8,180 nucleotides of DNA, taken from contig CAKRTS010000035.1 in assembly GCA_934402315.1 (NCBI GenBank), positions 1 through 8,180 of the forward strand, written 5' to 3'. The DNA comes from an uncultured Acetatifactor sp. Its GTDB lineage: Bacteria; Bacillota; Clostridia; Lachnospirales; Lachnospiraceae. A program made the position numbers and the translations under genes. The stretch's first letter is position 1, and each line of letters begins with the position of its first letter. Below, in pieces: positions 1-5,927 of the stretch. Under the pieces are notes generated by a model that worked only from the letters and a program-made list of their open reading frames with translations, was not told the DNA's origin and searched no databases.

Positions 1-23
1 CGCCTCCATCAGTTGATATATGT

Positions 24-52
24 ATTGTACCACGGAAGCTTAATATAGTCCA
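24..52 (-). promoter_or_regulatory. Sigma-A-type promoter pointing off the left edge
   Basis: On the minus strand a -35 box TGGACT (47-52) is separated by exactly 17 bp from a -10 box TACAAT (24-29). These match 4/6 and 5/6 of the vegetative consensus. Downstream, at the edge of the window, is GATGGAGGCG, which could be a ribosome binding site. A minus-strand gene probably starts just outside the window. The rest of 1-164 shows no gene and no convincing intrinsic terminator for the LysM gene that ends at 165. Confidence 0.45.
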
Positions 53-164
53 GTTATTTAAAATGTGTTATACTAGATTCCTATTGGTGTTGCTTACACC
101 CAGATTCATTTTACCAGTCAGAGGTTGTGTTTGCAAGAATGTGGCAGAAAATTTCCTCCGTTCC

Positions 165-3100
165 TTACTGCTTCGGTATTTTCAGCTCCCAGCCGGGGAA
201 AATCCGGGCGGGGTTACGGATCAGCTCCCGGTTCAGGGAAATCATCTCCGCCACGGAGCAGCCGCACTTTCTGGCGATTGCCCAGAGGGTGTCTCCCTTC
301 CTGACGATGTAAATGTCCCTTTTCCGATTCTCCGGCAGAACGGCATCGGGGGTGCTGCCTGTGCCCGGCAGCGGAATCTTGAGCTGCCAGCCCGCATAGA
401 TCCGGTTCGGGTTTTTGATGAGGTCACTGTTCGCCGCCACGATTACAGCCACAGGGCAGCCGTATTTTCTGGCGATTGCCCAGAGGCTGTCTCCCGCCTG
501 TACGGTATAGATTACATAGGAGGGCGCGGGGGCAGGTCTGTCATCGGAGCCGTTGTCTGTGCTTTCCCGGTTCGAGTCCTCGTAATTAACATTCGCGTCA
601 TAGTAGAGTTTCAGAGTCACGATATCAGCAGGGCTGCTGATTTTCTTTAATGTTCCGCTGACGGTAGAGATCGACGCATTGTAGGTAAAACCGTCATAGG
701 CTTTCGGTGCTGCTGTGACGGTATCACCTATTTTCCCTGCGGAATGTTCCGTTTCCTCCAGCGTGTAGCCGCCGGTGCCTGCCTTGTAATGCTCCACGAT
801 ATAACCCACCGTGTTTCCGGGGATGATGGGAGTTGTATTTCGTGTCCACTTTGCGTAGAACGTTTTGTCTCCCGTATCGGTACCTGTGATTTCTGCAACG
901 GGTGAGCCGGAAACGCTGCTGTCCGCATACCAGCCGTCAAAGCAGTATCCCTCGCGGGTCATATCATCGGCGGTCGGAAGAACTGCACCGGTGCCGTAAG
1001 TGTAGCAGGTTATCTCTTTTCCTTGAGCAATCGTGCCGCAATTTGTATCCAGGCTGACGATGTATGTATTCACGTCGTAGTAGAGCTTTAAAATCACGAT
1101 ATCCTCCGGACTGCTGATTTTCTTTAATGTTCCGCTGACGGTGGAGATTGACGCATTATAGGTAAAGCCCTCGTAGGTTTTCGGCATTGCTGTGACGGTC
1201 TCACCTGTCTTACCTGCGGAATGTTCTGTTTCCGCCAGCGTGTAGCCGCTGCCGTCAGTCTTGTAATGCTCCACGATATAATTTATCGTGGTTCCGGGGA
1301 TGATGGGAGTCGTGTTTCGCGTCCACTTTGCGTAGAACGTTTTCTCTCCCGTATCGGTACCGGTAATCTCCGTGACAGGAGAGCCGGAAAAACTGCTGTC
1401 CGCGTACCAGCCGTCAAATCGGTATCCCTCGCGGGTCATATCATCGGCGGTCGGAAGAACTGCACCCGTGCCGTATGTGTAGCCGGTTACTTCCTTTCCG
1501 CTGGCAATCGTGCCGCCGTCCGTCTGCAGCGTTACAGAATAGGTGGAAAGTTCCCACCTGGCTTTGAGGGTCATGGTGTATCTGACTTTATCCGTGTCAA
1601 AGTTCCATTTTGTTTCCGTACTGTTATTATCGTAATACCAGCCGTCAAGACTATGCCCCTCTTTTGTGGGAACGGGGGCGGTGAGTGCCGCTCCGTCCTT
1701 ACTCCAATTCACTTCCTGTGTGATGACCGGCTCTCCGTTGTCCGGGTCAAATGAGATTATGAGCATACCGGTCAGGGTGGCACCGCTGAAATCGCCGTCT
1801 GAAATCGTTCCGCCCATGTTCTCGACTGTGCCGGTGAATGTGCCGCCGTTAATGGTACCGCTGCTCTCATTTATGACCTCATTCTTAAATGTGCCCTTCC
1901 GGATGGTGCCGTTGTTGGTCACTTTGCCCCGGAACTCAGTGCTGCCGGAAGCACCCTCACTGCCGGTGATCGTGCCGGTGGCGTACGCGGTGGTATCGTT
2001 CGTCATTGTGCCGACTATTTCGCCGCCGTCAGCATTCAGCATGCCATCGTTTGTTACATTTGTGTAGATTTTTGCATTGCCGCTTATCGTAATGGTAGCT
2101 CTCTGGTACCCATTGTGGATGTGGCTTGCATCATTCTTATTATCCGGATCACCGATTGTGCCGCCTGTCATGATGAACTGATTATTATTATTGACCCCGT
2201 CACCTGAAAATGAAACAATCGTTTTGGGGCTGGTACAGCCTTTAATCATACCGTCTGACATAATAAAGGTTCCACTGTTGTCAATGCCACCGCCGTATTC
2301 TGGTGCCGTGCATACACTGATTGTTCCGCCGTCCATTCTAAAGGTGCCGTAGGTTCTTACACCGCCACCGGGACCCCCTGCGTTGCAGCTGTGGATCTTA
2401 GAGCCGGGAGCCATGGTGAATGTGCTCCCCGTGGCGACATACACGCCGCCGCCTAGCTGAGCCGCGCAGCCGATAATACTTCCGCCCGCCATGGTGAATG
2501 TGCCGCTCTTGCCGGTGGCATCGTCATTGCCAAGGTATACACCGCCGCCACGACTCAATGCCGAACATCCGACAATGCTGCCACCGGCCATGGTCAGTGT
2601 ACCGCCAGCAACCAAAACTCCGCCGCCGTTATTTTGATCACCGCCACCGCCCGTAATAACCCCACCGGAGACGATTTCCGAGCCGTTGTCTTCGTCCAGT
2701 TCCCACATGTCAATGTACCACCGCCAATATTTATGGTTCGGGTTAAATTTATGTTTTTTGTTGGGATTGCTGTCCGCAATCGTCAGATCGCCGCCCGACT
2801 CTACCTTGATTACGCTGTCGTTGCCGGTCATTTTCAGTACACAACCGTTCAAATCCAGCGTCACAGTACGGTTGACCGTCAGGGTACTGTCGATATCAAT
2901 ATTCTCTATCAGTGTGATTTTGAAAATACTGCTGTCTGCCAGCATGTCAGTCAGATGCTTCGCTGTCGTCACCTCTGCCACACGGTTTGCGGCCAGCGCA
3001 GACACGGACAGCCCGTTCAGGGACACTGCCGCTTCATTTTCTGATACGCTCGCGGCTTCGTTCCCCGAGACACTTTCCTGTGGAACCAGCTCCTCTGTGT

Positions 3101-3218
3101 GCGCCTGAATATTCGCCATCTGTCCGGTTTCCGCCGCCGATACCGGCGTGGAGACCAGCGAAAGTACCATGCAGCTGCAGAGCAGCGCCGCATAAATTCG
3201 TTTCCTTTGCTTTTTCAT
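165..3218 (-). CDS. Secreted beta-helix / InlB-MucBP-repeat / LysM surface protein
   Basis: A 1017-residue predicted cell-wall-attached surface protein. Residues 1-28 form a Sec signal peptide: basic start, hydrophobic core and a VSA-AE cleavage site. Residues 46-67 are a VSGNE/VSENE linker. Residues about 97-485 are glycine-rich beta-helix-like rungs, with GGGV/GGGI turns near 198, 224, 256, 284 and 309, then a looser GTI/GTF repeat region. Residues 485-556 look like one Listeria-Bacteroides (Flg_new/InlB B-type) repeat. Two 159-residue tandem modules follow (559-717 and 718-876), each an InlB-like repeat plus a MucBP-like half beginning YIVEHYK. Two LysM domains (904-949 and 970-1015) end the protein and should bind peptidoglycan. 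There is no LPXTG motif or C-terminal TM, so LysM is the likely anchor. The start follows GGAGGGGG, and the ATG overlaps the stop of the upstream two-TM gene by 4 nt, implying translational coupling. Adhesin or matrix function is inferred; no catalytic motif is visible. Confidence 0.9.
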   Translation of the reverse strand: MKKQRKRIYAALLCSCMVLSLVSTPVSAAETGQMANIQAHTEELVPQESVSGNEAASVSENEAAVSLNGLSVSALAANRVAEVTTAKHLTDMLADSSIFKITLIENIDIDSTLTVNRTVTLDLNGCVLKMTGNDSVIKVESGGDLTIADSNPNKKHKFNPNHKYWRWYIDMWELDEDNGSEIVSGGVITGGGGDQNNGGGVLVAGGTLTMAGGSIVGCSALSRGGGVYLGNDDATGKSGTFTMAGGSIIGCAAQLGGGVYVATGSTFTMAPGSKIHSCNAGGPGGGVRTYGTFRMDGGTISVCTAPEYGGGIDNSGTFIMSDGMIKGCTSPKTIVSFSGDGVNNNNQFIMTGGTIGDPDNKNDASHIHNGYQRATITISGNAKIYTNVTNDGMLNADGGEIVGTMTNDTTAYATGTITGSEGASGSTEFRGKVTNNGTIRKGTFKNEVINESSGTINGGTFTGTVENMGGTISDGDFSGATLTGMLIISFDPDNGEPVITQEVNWSKDGAALTAPVPTKEGHSLDGWYYDNNSTETKWNFDTDKVRYTMTLKARWELSTYSVTLQTDGGTIASGKEVTGYTYGTGAVLPTADDMTREGYRFDGWYADSSFSGSPVTEITGTDTGEKTFYAKWTRNTTPIIPGTTINYIVEHYKTDGSGYTLAETEHSAGKTGETVTAMPKTYEGFTYNASISTVSGTLKKISSPEDIVILKLYYDVNTYIVSLDTNCGTIAQGKEITCYTYGTGAVLPTADDMTREGYCFDGWYADSSVSGSPVAEITGTDTGDKTFYAKWTRNTTPIIPGNTVGYIVEHYKAGTGGYTLEETEHSAGKIGDTVTAAPKAYDGFTYNASISTVSGTLKKISSPADIVTLKLYYDANVNYEDSNRESTDNGSDDRPAPAPSYVIYTVQAGDSLWAIARKYGCPVAVIVAANSDLIKNPNRIYAGWQLKIPLPGTGSTPDAVLPENRKRDIYIVRKGDTLWAIARKCGCSVAEMISLNRELIRNPARIFPGWELKIPKQ
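591..1544 (-). repeat. Two tandem 477-bp coding repeats (591-1067 and 1068-1544)
   Basis: The two 159-codon modules of the surface protein are head-to-tail direct repeats. For example, the segment GCGGGTCATATCATCGGCGG recurs at an exact 477-bp offset (954 and 1431). By my manual alignment the protein copies differ at about 28 of 159 positions, roughly 82% identity. The downstream copy carries three cysteines (727, 738, 759) where the upstream copy has G, G and R. Such repeats can expand or contract by recombination. Confidence 0.9.
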
Positions 3219-3568
3219 TTATTATCCCCCTCCAATTGTTTCGATGCGTTCCCTTTTTCCGTGCCCCGTCCACGCCGTTCCCTTTCCCTGAGCTTGACGC
3301 ATAGCACCGTAATTACGACCGCCACGGCAAAAGAGACGACACCCACCAGCACATAGCCACCCGCATCCTCATGCAAAAGGATAGAGCCGTACATTCCCTG
3401 CGCGGTGACCTGCGTCTGCCCGACCGCCGCGCTCACCGTCCCCACAAGGAACGTGAACAGCGCCATGCACAGAGCGGACAGCCGGTAAATCCTGCGGCGC
3501 TCCCTCTGGCGGCACTTTTCAAGCACCCGTTTTTTCACCAGCTCGACACGTTTTCCTGTATCATACAT
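3215..3568 (-). CDS. Small basic two-TM protein, putative anti-sigma-like (paralogue 2)
   Basis: A 117-residue protein of no family I can name. Residues 1-29 are strongly basic and helical (VKKRVLEKCRQRERRR). TM1 spans about 29-49, a short loop about 50-70 probably faces outside, TM2 spans about 72-92, and the tail is charged. It shares this layout and several short motifs with the product of 4965-5333: a VK(R/K)R..EK.RQ..RR N-terminus, a GY(V/I) entry to TM2 and a cysteine near the end of TM2. I chose the ATG at 3568 because GGGAGG lies 11 nt upstream. An in-frame ATG at 3613 has no usable site and falls in the probable leader. It is the first gene of a transcription unit and its TGA overlaps the ATG of the LysM surface gene. 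A role in sigma control or in assembly of that surface protein is inference. Confidence 0.8.
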   Translation of the reverse strand: MYDTGKRVELVKKRVLEKCRQRERRRIYRLSALCMALFTFLVGTVSAAVGQTQVTAQGMYGSILLHEDAGGYVLVGVVSFAVAVVITVLCVKLRERERRGRGTEKGNASKQLEGDNK

Positions 3569-3620
3569 ATCGTTTGAAACCTCCCTCCCGAAAAAATAGT
3601 CATAAAAATACATCCTTCAT

Positions 3621-3657
3621 CTTATTAGGTACAAAAAAAGGAAAAAACTCTCACCCC
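3621..3657 (-). promoter_or_regulatory. Possible ECF-type promoter for the surface-protein operon
   Basis: Between the prsW terminator and the gene at 3568, the minus strand reads GGGGTGAGAG, then a T-rich block TTTTTTCC-T(7), then GTACCTAATAAG. The layout (a G/A-rich upstream box, T-rich spacer and GTA-containing downstream box) fits an extracytoplasmic-function promoter better than a vegetative one, since there is no TTGACA-like box at the right distance. Assignment to the sigma factor of this window is not proven. I did not find a clear copy of the motif upstream of the sigma gene. Confidence 0.35.
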
Positions 3658-3680
3658 GAAATCAAATTTTTTTAAAAAGG

Positions 3681-3707
3681 AAAAAAAGAGCTGCCGGACA
3701 GCAGCTC
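3681..3707 (-). terminator. Rho-independent terminator after prsW
   Basis: A perfect 7-bp stem (GAGCTGC / GCAGCTC, arms 3701-3707 and 3688-3694) with a 6-nt loop is followed on the minus strand by seven consecutive T (3687-3681). It lies 15 bp after the prsW stop. It separates the sigma/PrsW operon from the two-TM/LysM operon. Confidence 0.92.
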
Positions 3708-3722
3708 CCTGAAAGACAGGAT

Positions 3723-4355
3723 TCAGTTTTGACTCTGCGCCATGCGGCGGGAAATCAGCTTCCCTGCCGTCAGAATCAGCACAGGCAGGATATACGCGAT
3801 ATATTGTACCGCACCGCCATAGGCAATCAGAAGATTATAAATCGCATGAAGCGTGATCGCCGCTCCAAGCAGACCACAGGTTCCGGCGATCTTCAGCCAT
3901 GTGCGCTGCCACACAAACGCAAGACCTCCGCCGACGATAGCACCACAGATCACATGCATGGCGCCCGTTCCAATGCCCCGGAAGAAAATAAAGGAAAAAT
4001 GTCCGGCTCCGTTTTGGATCAGATAGCAGACGTTTTCAAAGGTTGCAAAGGAAAGTGCGACGATGATAGCAGCATTTTTTATTGACTCCGTTTTGGGTTC
4101 AAACACGAGAAGATAAAATAACAGCGGCAGAAGTTTCATCACCTCCTCCACCACAGGAGCAATCTCTGCGGTAGCGGCAAGAATATCCGCCCCGTAAAGT
4201 GCGGTCAAAAAGGTATTGATGTAAGCGGAGAGCAGGCACGCGCCCATCCCCGCGAGGCAGCACAGGAAAAATTTAATGTGCCGCTTTCCCATACAAATGG
4301 CTGCGATCAACAAGGGAGAGGCCATACAGATAAACACATTTTCAATATAAGTCAT
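3723..4355 (-). CDS. prsW: PrsW-family glutamic-type intramembrane protease
   Basis: A 210-residue polytopic membrane protein with all the PrsW signature motifs: EE..K (E70, E71, K74), F...EN (F103, E107, N108), a histidine helix G..H...G (G131, H134, G138) and H..YN (H170, Y173, N174). In Bacillus subtilis PrsW makes the first cut in the anti-sigma factor RsiW, and in Clostridioides difficile it acts on RsiT; both release an ECF sigma factor. Here it is the last gene of a sigma-factor operon. Its ATG overlaps the TGA of the seven-TM gene by 4 nt (ATGA), and it is followed by a strong terminator. The length is near the family norm and all catalytic-motif residues are present, so it should be active. 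The likely substrates, inferred from position only, are the small two-TM proteins at 4965-5333 and 3215-3568. Confidence 0.92.
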   Translation of the reverse strand: MTYIENVFICMASPLLIAAICMGKRHIKFFLCCLAGMGACLLSAYINTFLTALYGADILAATAEIAPVVEEVMKLLPLLFYLLVFEPKTESIKNAAIIVALSFATFENVCYLIQNGAGHFSFIFFRGIGTGAMHVICGAIVGGGLAFVWQRTWLKIAGTCGLLGAAITLHAIYNLLIAYGGAVQYIAYILPVLILTAGKLISRRMAQSQN

Positions 4356-4978
4356 GTCCGCACCGCCTTTCCCGTGGCGGGCAGCAGCCCGAAAATGCAG
4401 CCCGTCAGCAGAAGGTCAACCCAGCAATAGGGGCTGAAAATGGAGTCATCCGGCCAGAAGCATCCGGAGGTCCAAAGAGCGTATTCTGCCGCGACATAGC
4501 AGAGCACCCCGATGTGAAAATACCGCAGCTTCCGCGCATTTCCTGTCTGCATCCGTGCATAGACAAGACCGTGGATGGCACGATAGGAAACAAGGATCAT
4601 CATGCCACACCAGAGCAGGTTGGAGAGAATGTCTCCAAAGGTACAGTAAAACACGCACAGCGGAACCCCGATCAGCGGAGCAAGCAAGGCTTTCCGGCAC
4701 GGAAAGCTTCTCTCCTCCGGAGAGGATAAGGTATATTGCAGAAGATAGAGGAAAATAACGCTTGAGACCCATCCGAACTCCGATACATAAAAAACCTGCG
4801 GTGTTTCGGAAAACAACACCAGATACAACGTCCAGTACAGAGAGCCGAGTGCGAAACAGCCATAAAAGCAAATTAACAGAAAATATGCCTGGGGCCGGTT
4901 TTTCAGATAATGAATACCGCTCAGGCAGAAGCCCAACAGGGCAACGAAAAATTGCAATAAATTGCTAATCAGCTCCAT
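4352..4978 (-). CDS. Seven-TM membrane protein of unknown function
   Basis: A 208-residue, almost wholly hydrophobic protein with about seven predicted membrane segments (residues 5-25, 31-56, 64-82, 96-114, 117-138, 152-172, 184-200). I do not recognise a named family, and there is no catalytic or transport motif I can point to. Aromatic and cysteine residues are frequent (for example C123, C160, C173, C185). A basic loop at about 136-152 probably faces the cytoplasm. The start follows AAAGGGGG by about 10 nt. The gene overlaps the upstream two-TM gene by 14 nt and prsW downstream by 4 nt, so the three proteins are made from one message. The seven-segment topology and the position beside PrsW suggest a sensor or a partner that presents the substrate, but this is inference. 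Confidence 0.8.
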   Translation of the reverse strand: MELISNLLQFFVALLGFCLSGIHYLKNRPQAYFLLICFYGCFALGSLYWTLYLVLFSETPQVFYVSEFGWVSSVIFLYLLQYTLSSPEERSFPCRKALLAPLIGVPLCVFYCTFGDILSNLLWCGMMILVSYRAIHGLVYARMQTGNARKLRYFHIGVLCYVAAEYALWTSGCFWPDDSIFSPYCWVDLLLTGCIFGLLPATGKAVRT

Positions 4979-5333
4979 TGGCGCTGTCCCCCTTTTGATC
5001 CTCCTCCGTCTGTTCCTCTTTGTCCAGCAGGCGGATGCGAAAACAAAGGATGGTCACGCACACGCCGAGAAGAAATGCCAGTAAACCTATTATAATATAA
5101 CCTGGCACGGTGCCTCCGCCCAGAATCGTTCCCGCTGTTTCAAACCCGGAAGAAGTCCCCTGCATAATTTGTTCGGAAATACCGGGCATGGCAAAGGATG
5201 CGCCGACGATCACTGCAAGGCATGCCGCCACACCGAGTACAGCAGCAATCTGTCTCCGCTGCCGTCCTTTTTGCCGTTCTTTTTCAACAATCCGCCGCTT
5301 TACTTCCGCGATCCGTTCCTCATGGCTTCGCAT
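4965..5333 (-). CDS. Small basic two-TM protein, putative anti-sigma factor (paralogue 1)
   Basis: A 122-residue protein directly after the sigma gene, where anti-sigma factors normally sit. Residues 1-28 are basic and helical (VKRRIVEKERQKGRQRR), TM1 is about 29-48, a loop of about 28 residues (50-77) is probably extracytoplasmic, TM2 is about 78-99, and the tail 100-122 is acidic. It lacks the zinc-binding anti-sigma signature, so the anti-sigma role rests on gene order, on co-transcription with a PrsW protease and on its paralogue at 3215-3568. The start at 5333 has GGGAGG about 10 nt upstream. It overlaps the sigma stop by 14 nt and the seven-TM gene by 14 nt. An alternative is an accessory membrane subunit of the seven-TM protein. 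Confidence 0.82.
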   Translation of the reverse strand: MRSHEERIAEVKRRIVEKERQKGRQRRQIAAVLGVAACLAVIVGASFAMPGISEQIMQGTSSGFETAGTILGGGTVPGYIIIGLLAFLLGVCVTILCFRIRLLDKEEQTEEDQKGDSANGAD

Positions 5334-5868
5334 TTGTAATTCCCTCCCGCTCCAATAATCCGCGCAGCCGTTCTTTCCCCCGGTACATCATATTGGTAAT
5401 CTGCTTCACGCTTTTTCCCATAACCTCCGCGGTCTGCAAGTAACTCATACCCTCAAAATAGGTCAGATAAAGAGCCTCCCTGTAATCCGCCTTTAGCTCG
5501 CCCATGCACAAATGCAGGATCTGGTCCCGCTCCCTTGTCCTGACGACCTCTTCCACCAGCTTCTCGCCTTCCGGCTCTTTGCTCAGGTCATCAAGACAGA
5601 AGAGAAGCCGCCTTCTGCCCTTATGACGCAAAGCCATGTGCCGCGCCGCTTTATACAGGTAAGCCCGGAATCCCCCGTCCCGGATGTGGGGCTTTTTCGT
5701 AAACAGATAGGAAAAAACTTCTATCATCAGATCCTCTGCTTCGTGAATATCATGCAGATAGCCGTTGATGTATAAGATCAGGGGATCGCCGTATTTTCGC
5801 ATCAATTCATTAAGTCCTGTTTCATCGCCGCTTAAATATTGCCTGTATAACTCTTCATCGGAAATCAT
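5320..5868 (-). CDS. ECF-type sigma-70 family RNA polymerase sigma factor
   Basis: A 182-residue sigma factor of ECF size with only regions 2 and 4. Region 2 covers about residues 22-88 and includes the EAEDLMIEVFSYLF core-binding and -10-recognition helix. The linker is about 89-118. Region 4 covers about 119-172 with a helix-turn-helix (MSYLQTAEVMGKSVKQITNM) followed by RGKERLR, for the -35 element. The start at 5868 is fixed by an AAAGGAAG site 8 nt upstream. An in-frame extension to 6078 would lie inside the upstream nuclease gene and has no sigma homology. It heads a four-gene operon ending with prsW, so release by regulated proteolysis of a membrane anti-sigma factor is the expected mode of control. 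I see no obvious promoter in the 59 bp upstream; it may be inside the upstream gene or shared with it. Confidence 0.93.
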   Translation of the reverse strand: MISDEELYRQYLSGDETGLNELMRKYGDPLILYINGYLHDIHEAEDLMIEVFSYLFTKKPHIRDGGFRAYLYKAARHMALRHKGRRRLLFCLDDLSKEPEGEKLVEEVVRTRERDQILHLCMGELKADYREALYLTYFEGMSYLQTAEVMGKSVKQITNMMYRGKERLRGLLEREGITNAKP

Positions 5869-5876
5869 GTCGTTCA

Positions 5877-5884
5877 CTTCCTTT
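5877..5884 (-). promoter_or_regulatory. Ribosome binding site deciding the sigma factor start
   Basis: AAAGGAAG ends 8 nt before the ATG at 5868. The open frame continues upstream to 6078, but this site and the start of homology at MISDEEL show that translation begins at 5868. Confidence 0.8.
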
Positions 5885-5927
5885 CCGCGGCTAAGCCAGC
5901 GTCTCTGCCCTTGGCTCTTTCCTATCT

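Noticed and set aside
86..100. GGTGT/ACACC hairpin as terminator of the LysM gene
   Set aside because: The stem is only 5 bp and no T-run follows it on the minus strand.
63..650. 195-residue plus-strand open frame
   Set aside because: It lies antisense to the LysM-coding end of the surface protein, has low-complexity mirrored composition and no ribosome binding site. It is a shadow of the real gene, as are other plus-strand frames inside 165-3218.
591..1544. CRISPR-like array
   Set aside because: The repeat is a 477-bp protein-coding duplication, not short repeats with unique spacers.
3569..3613. Upstream ATG at 3613 for the second two-TM gene
   Set aside because: Its only SD-like sequence abuts the ATG with no spacing, it lies next to the likely promoter, and a GGGAGG site supports 3568.
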